Made by a program: the position numbers and the translations under genes
The notes under the pieces: model-generated
The model's input: only the letters and a program-made list of their open reading frames with translations
Told to the model about the DNA's origin: nothing
Database searches by the model: none
Part shown: positions 7,400 through 12,314 of the stretch, one piece after another
How positions within the stretch are numbered: the first letter of the stretch is position 1
Layout: every line of letters starts with the position of its first letter
Assembly (NCBI GenBank): GCA_023390415.1
Contig: JAEWCW010000013.1
Coordinates: 1-12,314, forward strand
From: Pseudomonadota bacterium
GTDB taxonomy: Bacteria > Pseudomonadota > Alphaproteobacteria > Sphingomonadales > Sphingomonadaceae
Length of the DNA: 12,314 nt
Reading direction: 5' to 3'

Positions 7400-8188
7400 A
7401 TGATCAGCGAACAGAGCGCAGCCGACAGCTGGACCGTCGCGGGCCGGACCTTCTCCTCCCGCCTCATCGTCGGGACCGGCAAGTATAAGAGCTTCGAGCA
7501 GAATGCGGCTGCGGTCGAGGCGTCGGGCGCGGAGATCGTCACCGTCGCGGTGCGGCGGGTGAACATCGCCGATCCCAAGCAGCCGATGCTGACCGATTAT
7601 ATCGACCCGAAGCGCTACACCTATCTGCCGAATACGGCGGGCTGCTTCACCGCCGAGGACGCGATCCGGACCCTTCGCCTCGCGCGTGAGGCGGGCGGCT
7701 GGGATCTAGTGAAGCTCGAGGTGCTGGGCGAGGCCAAGACGCTTTATCCGGATATGCGCGAGACGCTGAAGGCGACCGAGACGCTGGTCGCCGAGGGGTT
7801 CAAGCCGATGGTCTATTGCGTCGACGATCCCATCGCTGCGAAGCAGCTCGAGGAGGCCGGGGCGGTCGCGATCATGCCGCTGGGCGCGCCGATCGGGTCG
7901 GGCCTCGGGATTCAGAACCGAGTGACGATCCGGCTGATCGTCGAGGGCGCCACGGTTCCGGTGCTGGTGGATGCCGGGGTCGGCACCGCCTCCGACGCGG
8001 CGGTGGCGATGGAGCTGGGCTGCGACGGCGTGCTGATGAACACCGCCATCGCGGAGGCCAAGGATCCGATCATGATGGCGCGGGCGATGAAGGCGGCGGT
8101 CGAGGCCGGCCGCCTCGCCTATCGCGCCGGCCGCATGGGCCAGCGCCGCTACGCCGATCCGTCGAGCCCGCTCGCGGGCTTGATCTGA
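7400..8188 (+). CDS. thiG: Thiazole synthase ThiG
   Basis: ThiG is a TIM-barrel enzyme that condenses deoxyxylulose 5-phosphate, dehydroglycine and ThiS-thiocarboxylate sulfur into the thiamine thiazole phosphate. The 262-residue product carries SRLIVGTGKYKSF near the N-terminus, TYLPNTAGCFTAEDAIRT, WDLVKLEVLG with the Schiff-base Lys105, MPLGAPIGSGLGIQN, and the phosphate-binding VLVDAGVGTASDAAVAMELG. The length is typical. ATG 7400 lacks a strong Shine-Dalgarno, and the short gap after thiS suggests a shared message. A GC-rich inverted repeat follows the stop. Confidence 0.97.
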   Translation: MISEQSAADSWTVAGRTFSSRLIVGTGKYKSFEQNAAAVEASGAEIVTVAVRRVNIADPKQPMLTDYIDPKRYTYLPNTAGCFTAEDAIRTLRLAREAGGWDLVKLEVLGEAKTLYPDMRETLKATETLVAEGFKPMVYCVDDPIAAKQLEEAGAVAIMPLGAPIGSGLGIQNRVTIRLIVEGATVPVLVDAGVGTASDAAVAMELGCDGVLMNTAIAEAKDPIMMARAMKAAVEAGRLAYRAGRMGQRRYADPSSPLAGLI

Positions 8189-8193
8189 GGGGC

Positions 8194-8228
8194 GGACGAG
8201 CCGGCACAACGTCCCGTGCGGCTCGTCC
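8194..8228 (+). terminator. Hairpin after thiG, no U-tract
   Basis: GGACGAGCCG (8194-8203) pairs perfectly with CGGCTCGTCC (8219-8228). Three more base pairs inside (CAC with GTG, past a one-base bulge) leave an 8-base loop. It starts six bases after the thiG stop, as expected for a 3'-end stem. No T-run follows, so it is either a mRNA-stabilising stem or part of a factor-dependent end. Confidence 0.4.
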
Positions 8229-8334
8229 CACGCCTCGCCGCATCGGGCGGAACCGGACAAGGTTCTTGTTCTTCTACAAGGCATTGGCGAGCGCGGGCAT
8301 GGTGCCGCAGCGCCGCCGCCTGATGGAGGACATG

Positions 8335-8748
8335 ATGGGCGAGTATGACAAGAATCAGGGCCAGCAGAATCAGGGCCAGCCCGAGCAGAACCAGAACGAC
8401 AAGTCGGCTTTCGGCCAATTCGACGGCGAGAAGGGCCAGCACCAGCAGGATGAGAAGGGCCAGGGCCAGCAGTTCGAGAAGGGCCAGCAGCAGGATTGGC
8501 AGAAGGGCCAGAACCAGAGCGAGATGGCCGGCGCCGGCGCGCAGGGCATGAGCCAGCAGTCCCAGGGCCAGCAGTCGCAGGGCGGCCAGTGGGGCGAGAT
8601 GGGCCAGGGCGGCCAGGGCCAGTCCGGCTCTATGGGCCAGGATCGCGGCCAGAGCTGGAGCGAAGGCCAGCAGGGCAGCGACCGCGAGCGCGGCCAGGCG
8701 GATCAGGAATATGACCGCGAACGCTCGGACAAATCGTCCGACCGCTAA
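8335..8748 (+). CDS. Gln/Gly-rich hydrophilin-like protein with octapeptide repeats
   Basis: I do not recognise a named family. The 137-residue product is about 27% Gln and 20% Gly, has no Cys and few hydrophobic residues, and is expected to be disordered and soluble. Residues 32-63 are four tandem octapeptides starting EKGQ, EKGQ, EKGQ, QKGQ. NQGQ motifs precede them, SQGQ and GGQ motifs follow, and a charged tail ends SDKSSDR. There is no signal peptide or membrane segment. ATG 8335 was chosen because GGAGG (8325-8329) lies five bases upstream; ATG 8299 and 8323 are in-frame alternatives. The composition meets the usual description of bacterial hydrophilins linked to desiccation or osmotic stress, which is inference only. 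A strong intrinsic terminator follows, so it is probably monocistronic. Confidence 0.72.
   Translation: MGEYDKNQGQQNQGQPEQNQNDKSAFGQFDGEKGQHQQDEKGQGQQFEKGQQQDWQKGQNQSEMAGAGAQGMSQQSQGQQSQGGQWGEMGQGGQGQSGSMGQDRGQSWSEGQQGSDRERGQADQEYDRERSDKSSDR
8428..8523 (+). repeat. Four-copy 24-bp tandem repeat inside the Q/G-rich gene
   Basis: Units start at 8428, 8452, 8476 and 8500. Each opens with GAGAAGGGCCAG or CAGAAGGGCCAG, then diverges over the last 12 bases. Each unit encodes one octapeptide. The repeat is in frame, so unit gain or loss would change protein length without a frameshift. Confidence 0.85.
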
Positions 8749-8765
8749 GCGGCAGCCATGAGCAG

Positions 8766-8809
8766 GAGGCCGCGGCCGGGCATAAGCCTGCCGCGGCCTC
8801 TTCTTTTTC
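8766..8809 (+). terminator. Intrinsic terminator after the Q/G-rich gene
   Basis: GAGGCCGCGGC (8766-8776) pairs perfectly over 11 bases with GCCGCGGCCTC (8790-8800). The 13-base loop can form a small inner GGC/GCC stem. It is followed at once by TTCTTTTTC. It begins 18 bases after the stop codon at 8748 and is the strongest rho-independent terminator in the window. Confidence 0.9.
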
Positions 8810-8810
8810 A

Positions 8811-8835
8811 GGAACGGCGCGGCACGCTGCTGGTT
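8811..8835 (+). promoter_or_regulatory. EcfG-type (general stress) promoter candidate
   Basis: GGAAC (8811-8815) and GGTT (8832-8835) are separated by 16 bases. The alphaproteobacterial general-stress sigma factor EcfG recognises GGAAC-N16/17-CGTT, so this differs at one base. It lies directly after the terminator and about 20 bases before the ATG at 8855, leaving room for the AGGAGG ribosome binding site (8844-8849). Position and spacing fit; function is unproven. Confidence 0.45.
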
Positions 8836-8854
8836 GTCGGGTGAGGAGGCGGAC

Positions 8855-10801
8855 ATGGCCGACTTCACCACCGCCCGGGAGACGATGATCGCGCGGCAGA
8901 TCGCCGCCCGGGGGATCGAAGATACCCGAATTCTCGACGCGTTCCGAAAGGTGCCGCGCGAAATCTTCGTCGACGAGGGCGAGCAGCAGTCCGCCTATGA
9001 GGATTCGCCGCTGCCGATCGCAGCGGGGCAAACCATCTCGCAGCCCTATATCGTCGCGGTGATGATCGAGGCGGCGGGAATCGGGCCGGAGTCCAAGGTG
9101 CTCGAGATCGGCGCTGGTTCGGGCTACGCCGCCGCCTTGATCGGCCAGATCGCACGCGAGGTCCACGCGATCGAGCGCCATTCCAAGCTGGCGCGTCAGG
9201 CGGCGGAGCGGATCCGCGCGCTCGGCTATTCGAACGTCACAATCTATGAGGGCGACGGCACGGCCGGGCTGCTCTCCAAGTCGCCGTTCGATGCGATCAT
9301 CGTCTCGGCGAGCGCGAGCCATGTGCCCGAAGATTTGCTGATGCAGCTTCGGATCGGGGGCCGGATGGTCATTCCGGTCGGGTCGACCGACGAGCCCCAG
9401 CAACTCCTCTGCATCACCCGCACAGGCGAGGAGGCGTTCGAGCAGGAGGAGCTGGGCGCGGTCCGCTTCGTGCCGCTGATCGGCTCGGCACCGGCCGAGG
9501 CGCGGGGCGCGGCCGATCTGGTCGCGGCCTCAGCCGAGCGCCTGCCTGACACCGATGACCCCGCCTTCGCCGAGGCGTTCGACCGCTTCGCGGACGCGCG
9601 CGTGATCCTGCTCGGCGAGGCGAGCCACGGGACGAGCGAATTCTATCGCGCCCGGGCCGCGATCACGCGTCGGCTGATCGAGCGCCACGGCTTCAACGTG
9701 GTCGCGGTGGAGGCCGACTGGCCCGACGCCGCCTCGATCGACCGCTACGTTCGTCATCGCCCGGGGAGGAAAGGCGAGGAGCGTGCGTTCACCCGCTTTC
9801 CGACCTGGATGTGGCGCAACCGCGAAGTCGACGATTTCGTGCGCTGGCTGCGGGGCCATAATCGCGCGGCCGGGGACGACCGGATGGCGGGCTTCTACGG
9901 GCTCGATCTCTACAATCTCGGCTCGGCGATGCGGGCGGTGATCGACTGGCTGGACGAGGAGGATCCCGCGGCCGCCGCGGTAGCCCGCGAGCGCTATGGA
10001 TGCCTGATGCCGTGGACCCGCGAGCCGCAGGCCTATGGCCTAATGGCGCTCCAGGAAGGCTATGGCCGCTGCGAGGAGGGCGCGGTCCACATGCTTCGCG
10101 AACTCCTCCAGAAACGGATGGAGGTCGCCGACGAGGATCGCGACGAATGGCTGGACGCAGCCGCCAACGCCCGGCTGGTGAAGAATGCGGAGGGCTATTA
10201 CCGCGCCATGTATCGCGGCGCGGCCGAAAGCTGGAACCTGCGCGACACCCATATGTACGAGACGCTCTGCCAGATTCTGGAGGCGCGCGGGGCCCGCTCC
10301 AAGGCGGTGGTCTGGGCGCATAACAGCCATATCGGCAACGCCGCCTTCACCGAAATGGGCCAGGTGCGCGAGGAGCTGAACATCGGCCAGCTGGTCAAGG
10401 AGAGGTTCGGCGAGGCGGCGCGGCTGATCGGCTTCGGGACTCATAGGGGCACGGTCGCGGCCGCGACCGACTGGGACGGCGACATGGAGGTGAAAGAGGT
10501 GCGCCCGTCGTTGCCCGAGAGCATCGAGCGGATCTGCCACGACACGAAGATCCCGCGCTTCCTGCTCGATCTGCGGGCAGGCGCGAACGAGCCGGCGCGC
10601 AAGGCGCTCGCCGACCCCCGGCTCGAGCGCTTCATCGGCGTCATCTACCGGCCGGAGACCGAGCGCTGGAGCCATTATTCGGAGGCCGAGCTGCCGAACC
10701 AGTATGACGCCTGGGTCTGGTTCGACGAGACGAAGGCGGTGACCCCGCTGCCCGGCGAAACTCAGCCGGGCGAGGACGAGACCTGGCCCTTCGGGCTTTA
10801 G
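8855..10801 (+). CDS. Fusion of protein-L-isoaspartate O-methyltransferase and an erythromycin-esterase-family domain
   Basis: The 648-residue product has two domains. Residues 1-210 form a PCMT domain, which uses S-adenosylmethionine to methylate isoaspartyl residues in damaged proteins: AFRKVPREIFV (29-39), the AGQTISQPYIVAVM region (57-70), SAM motif VLEIGAGSGYAAAL (82-95) and YEGDGTAGL. Residues about 235-630 match the erythromycin esterase (EreA/EreB-like) family: LLGEASHGTSEFYRAR, VAVEADWPDA, VVWAHNSHIGN, GFGTHRGTVAA, and QYDAWVWFDET. Glu255, His258, Arg267, Glu286 and His489 keep the spacing of EreB Glu43, His46, Arg55, Glu74 and His285, so the esterase site looks intact. ATG 8855 has AGGAGG five bases upstream. 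The esterase substrate is unknown and macrolide resistance should not be assumed. It is probably cytoplasmic, since no signal peptide is visible. Confidence 0.93.
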   Translation: MADFTTARETMIARQIAARGIEDTRILDAFRKVPREIFVDEGEQQSAYEDSPLPIAAGQTISQPYIVAVMIEAAGIGPESKVLEIGAGSGYAAALIGQIAREVHAIERHSKLARQAAERIRALGYSNVTIYEGDGTAGLLSKSPFDAIIVSASASHVPEDLLMQLRIGGRMVIPVGSTDEPQQLLCITRTGEEAFEQEELGAVRFVPLIGSAPAEARGAADLVAASAERLPDTDDPAFAEAFDRFADARVILLGEASHGTSEFYRARAAITRRLIERHGFNVVAVEADWPDAASIDRYVRHRPGRKGEERAFTRFPTWMWRNREVDDFVRWLRGHNRAAGDDRMAGFYGLDLYNLGSAMRAVIDWLDEEDPAAAAVARERYGCLMPWTREPQAYGLMALQEGYGRCEEGAVHMLRELLQKRMEVADEDRDEWLDAAANARLVKNAEGYYRAMYRGAAESWNLRDTHMYETLCQILEARGARSKAVVWAHNSHIGNAAFTEMGQVREELNIGQLVKERFGEAARLIGFGTHRGTVAAATDWDGDMEVKEVRPSLPESIERICHDTKIPRFLLDLRAGANEPARKALADPRLERFIGVIYRPETERWSHYSEAELPNQYDAWVWFDETKAVTPLPGETQPGEDETWPFGL

Positions 10802-10857
10802 CGCTGCGTCTCGCGATCTGCTAAAGTGGCGGTCCGGATTCGTGTCGGGAGGGGAAA

Positions 10858-11367
10858 ATGGCCGAGAAGAAGCGCGCGTTGACGGAAGGCGAGAGGGCGC
10901 TCGTCATCGGCACGTTCCCCGATGAGCTCAAGACGATTCTGGGGCATGTCAGGCTCAGCGACGGCGCGGGAAAGAACCCGATCCCCGCCATTGCTTTCAT
11001 GAGCGAGGCGAACGACGCGCTGACCTTCGGCCGGACCATCTATTTCGGCAAACATTATGCCGAGGACTTTGCGGCCGGTGGCGACCTCGGCAAGGGGCTG
11101 CTGCTCCATGAGATGACCCATGTCTGGCAATATGCCCGGCTGGGAATCCCGAAGTTCCTCGCCCGCTACGCCCGGGAGGTGCTGTCGGTCCGGTTCAAGC
11201 CCCGGAAGATGTACGAGTACAAGTCCCGCGCCCCGTTCGGCGCGGCCCGGCTCGAGGCGCAGGCGCAGATGGTCCAGGACTATTTCCTCGCGCGTGCGGC
11301 AGGTGCGACGGCGAAGTTGGGCGACCTCGCCGAGAGCCTGGCCGGGAGCAGGATGTTCGGCCTGTGA
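10858..11367 (+). CDS. HExxH zincin-like protein, similar to 'vgr related protein' of sphingomonads
   Basis: The 169-residue product contains LLLHEMTHVWQ, a zinc-binding HEMTH at 84-88. FGAARLEAQAQMV follows about 45 residues later; Glu133 there could be the third zinc ligand. It opens with LTEGERALVIGTFPDEL, and TFGRTIYFGKHYAEDF precedes the motif, an arrangement I associate with the small proteins annotated 'vgr related protein' and with DUF4157-like domains. There is no signal peptide or membrane helix. ATG 10858 is preceded by GGGAGGGG and lies 56 bases after the methyltransferase-esterase gene, so cotranscription is possible. Whether it is an active peptidase and what it cleaves are unknown, and the family link is from memory of motifs. 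Confidence 0.8.
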   Translation: MAEKKRALTEGERALVIGTFPDELKTILGHVRLSDGAGKNPIPAIAFMSEANDALTFGRTIYFGKHYAEDFAAGGDLGKGLLLHEMTHVWQYARLGIPKFLARYAREVLSVRFKPRKMYEYKSRAPFGAARLEAQAQMVQDYFLARAAGATAKLGDLAESLAGSRMFGL

Positions 11368-11393
11368 TCCGAGCCCCGGGTGAGGCGCCGTAT

Positions 11394-11407
11394 TGACATG
11401 CGTGTCA
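11394..11407. promoter_or_regulatory. Inverted repeat TGACA-N4-TGTCA, candidate operator 1
   Basis: TGACA (11394-11398) and TGTCA (11403-11407) are perfect arms around TGCG. The left arm overlaps a consensus TTGACA (11393-11398). It lies 58-71 bases before the SCP2 gene and about 30 bases after the stop of the HEMTH gene. Symmetric short-arm sites like this are typical of dimeric repressors; the regulator is not identified. Confidence 0.4.
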
Positions 11408-11411
11408 GCGC

Positions 11412-11439
11412 TTGACGTGACGTTTACGTAAACTAGACG
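11412..11439 (+). promoter_or_regulatory. Promoter with 12-bp palindrome for the SCP2 gene, candidate operator 2
   Basis: TTGACG (11412-11417) is a good -35, and TAGACG (11434-11439) is a weak -10 after 16 bases. The spacer contains the perfect palindrome GTTTACGTAAAC (11422-11433). An operator inside the spacer is typical of MerR-family control. The sequence resembles what I recall of LiuR-type sites for branched-chain acyl-CoA catabolism genes. The promoter call is moderate and the regulator assignment is inference. Confidence 0.5.
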
Positions 11440-11464
11440 TGCCCGAGCGTCCCCGAGGGAGAGA

Positions 11465-11767
11465 ATGATGAACAAGAGCGAATTCGCCGCCGCCGCCAAC
11501 GAAAAGCAGGCCTGGGTGCCGGGCAAGCGCATCAAGATCGATTACGGTGCCGAGGGCGTGGTCCTGCTCGACGGGGTCGAGAATCGCGCGAGCGAGGAAG
11601 ACGGCGCTGCCGACACCACGATCAAGGTGTCCTGGGAGGATTGGCAGGCTCTCGCCGACGGCCGTCTCGACGGCATGACCGCGTTCATGATGGGCAAGTT
11701 GAAGGTCGAGGGCGACATGTCCAACGCCATGCAGCTCCAGGGCGTGCTCTCCAAGCTGCGCGGCTGA
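11465..11767 (+). CDS. SCP2 sterol-binding domain protein
   Basis: This is a 100-residue single-domain member of the SCP2 family, which binds acyl chains, acyl-CoA or other lipids in a hydrophobic tunnel. Diagnostic features are IKIDYGAEGVVLLDG, DTTIKVSWEDWQALADGRLDGMTAFMMGKLKVEGDM and the final MQLQGVLSKLRG. It has no signal peptide, so it should be cytoplasmic. ATG 11465 and ATG 11468 are adjacent, and the purine-rich GAGGGAGAGA just upstream serves either. It stands alone behind a promoter with two palindromes and ends in a hairpin. The physiological ligand is unknown; in bacteria such stand-alone forms often go with fatty acid or branched-chain catabolism. Confidence 0.88.
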   Translation: MMNKSEFAAAANEKQAWVPGKRIKIDYGAEGVVLLDGVENRASEEDGAADTTIKVSWEDWQALADGRLDGMTAFMMGKLKVEGDMSNAMQLQGVLSKLRG

Positions 11768-11782
11768 ACGCCCGGAACGCGA

Positions 11783-11810
11783 ACGCCCCGGCAATCGCTT
11801 GCCGGGGCGT
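11783..11810. terminator. 12-bp hairpin between convergent genes
   Basis: ACGCCCCGGCAA (11783-11794) and TTGCCGGGGCGT (11799-11810) pair perfectly around TCGC. It lies 16 bases after the SCP2 stop and 33 bases past the stop of the convergent minus-strand peptide gene. Neither side has a T-run, so it is probably a shared 3'-end stem rather than a classical intrinsic terminator. Confidence 0.55.
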
Positions 11811-11842
11811 CGATCCGCTAAACGTGGGAAGCGCGCGGCCGC

Positions 11843-12040
11843 TTAGCGCGGGCCCTTCGGGCCCCGGTTCCAGCCGAGAAGCTGCGGGTTGTGTGCGCCA
11901 GAATTCCCCGGGGGCGGGCCGGACTCCGCGCCGTTGCCGTAGCCGTTGTTGTTCTTGCTCTTCGCGGGCGGGCAGGTGCAGCTGCAGCTGCCGCCTGCAC
12001 CGGTGACGAATTCGAGCTCGGTTTTCAGAAGTTCGCGCAT
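11843..12040 (-). CDS. Bacteriocin-like peptide precursor with double-glycine-type leader
   Basis: The 65-residue product begins MRELLKTELEFVTGA, matching the double-glycine leader pattern: Leu4 (-12), Glu8 (-8), Leu9 (-7), Val12 (-4), Gly14 (-2), Ala15 (-1). Cleavage after Gly-Ala by a C39-type peptidase or ABC exporter would release a 50-residue core. The core opens GGSCSCTCPP (Cys19, 21, 23), then AKSKNNNGYGNG, then a Gly/Pro/Asn-rich tail ending LLGWNRGPKGPR. Its net charge is about +4. GGGAG is six bases before ATG 12040. No exporter, immunity or modification gene is in the window, so it is an orphan here. Disulfides, metal binding or other modification at CxCxC are possible. Antibacterial activity is inferred only from the leader; a secreted signal peptide or structural peptide is also possible. 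Confidence 0.68.
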   Translation of the reverse strand: MRELLKTELEFVTGAGGSCSCTCPPAKSKNNNGYGNGAESGPPPGNSGAHNPQLLGWNRGPKGPR

Positions 12041-12051
12041 CTCAATCTCCC

Positions 12052-12077
12052 GATGACCGGCGTGGCTGCCGGTCGTC
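12052..12077 (-). promoter_or_regulatory. Hairpin directly upstream of the peptide ribosome binding site
   Basis: In the mRNA a stem of ten pairs (one G-U) forms around a six-base loop, with the ACCGGC/GCCGGT core at 12056-12073. Its 3' foot touches the GGGAG ribosome binding site (12047-12051). It could stabilise the 5' leader or modulate initiation. The rest of 12078-12200 shows no promoter I would defend for the peptide gene. Confidence 0.35.
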
Positions 12078-12200
12078 CTGCTGCCTGACTCGTCCGCCGC
12101 CCTCTCACAAGCGGTCGAATCTGGCCGTCCCGCGGGTAGACAGTCGCATGTCCTTCCCTACGGGCGCGGGGCGCGAAGTTGAAAGGGGGTTCAGGTTCTC

Positions 12201-12229
12201 TTGACCCACCGCTGCGGGGGCGCTTATCG
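12201..12229 (+). promoter_or_regulatory. Candidate promoter for the CoA-transferase gene
   Basis: TTGACC (12201-12206, 5/6 consensus) and TTATCG (12224-12229) are 17 bases apart and about 26 bases before the ATG at 12256. An AGGAG (12241-12245) ribosome binding site follows. Confidence 0.42.
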
Positions 12230-12255
12230 CCCTCGGCGACAGGAGCGGACGATCC

Positions 12256-12314
12256 ATGAAGAAAATCTACCCCGATGCAGCCGCCGCCCTCGACGGGCTG
12301 CTGTTCGACGGCAT
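12256..12314 (+). CDS. scoA: 3-oxoacid CoA-transferase subunit A, N-terminus only
   Basis: Only 19 complete codons are present before the window ends: MKKIYPDAAAALDGLLFDG, followed by two bases of the next codon. This is the characteristic N-terminus of succinyl-CoA:3-ketoacid CoA-transferase subunit A, in which GMTIMAGGFG normally follows. The enzyme moves CoA from succinyl-CoA to acetoacetate in ketone-body or branched-chain catabolism, with a B subunit usually encoded just downstream. AGGAG lies ten bases before the ATG. The other half of the gene and its partner are outside the window, so the substrate class is inferred from very little sequence. Confidence 0.78.
   Translation, partial: MKKIYPDAAAALDGLLFDG

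Noticed and set aside
8249..8270. GGAAC with a nearby GTT upstream of the Q/G-rich gene, as a second EcfG promoter
   Set aside because: The spacer to GTT is only 14 bases and no CGTT-like box occurs at 16-17, so the spacing does not fit the consensus.
8855..10801. Macrolide-resistance gene call based on the erythromycin-esterase domain
   Set aside because: The family is broad, and fusion to PCMT in a housekeeping context gives no support for antibiotic hydrolysis.

Overview
This 12.3-kb, GC-rich, gene-dense window looks like the chromosome of an alphaproteobacterium, most likely a member of the Sphingomonadales. The evidence is the alphaproteobacterial complex I accessory subunit NDUFA12 next to a DUF2155 lipoprotein, facing an aroQ-accB-accC-(arsC)-aat block, plus a small HExxH protein of the kind often annotated 'vgr related protein' in sphingomonads. 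I saw no rRNA, tRNA, CRISPR array, insertion sequence or prophage gene. The placement is inferred from gene content, not from a database search.

Layout from left to right. Positions 1-1430 (minus) hold a fatty acyl-AMP ligase that runs off the left edge and is cut by an in-frame TAG. Diverging from it is recX (plus), followed by a protein with two cold-shock domains. Then come NDUFA12 and a DUF2155 lipoprotein, two bases apart. The lipoprotein frame runs about 200 bases into the 3' end of aat on the opposite strand. The minus-strand run aroQ > accB > accC > arsC > aat (7081 down to 3622) has short gaps and is probably one operon joining shikimate-pathway, fatty-acid, redox and protein-turnover genes. 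Diverging from aroQ are thiS and thiG, which make the thiazole half of thiamine.

The right part is more accessory. It holds a Gln/Gly-rich hydrophilin-like protein with a four-copy octapeptide repeat and a strong intrinsic terminator. Next is a 648-residue fusion of protein-L-isoaspartate O-methyltransferase with an erythromycin-esterase-family domain, preceded by a GGAAC-N16-GGTT element resembling a general-stress (EcfG) promoter. A HEMTH-containing zincin-like protein follows, then an SCP2-type lipid-binding protein behind a promoter carrying two inverted repeats. A 65-residue minus-strand peptide has a double-glycine (GA) bacteriocin-type leader and a CxCxC core. The window ends in the first codons of a CoA-transferase subunit A.

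The items most worth following up are the orphan bacteriocin-like precursor with a hairpin abutting its ribosome binding site, the operator pair before the SCP2 gene, the stop codon in the acyl-AMP ligase, the aat/DUF2155 antisense overlap, and the Q/G-rich repeat protein beside the putatively stress-regulated repair fusion. No complete new multi-gene system is evident.
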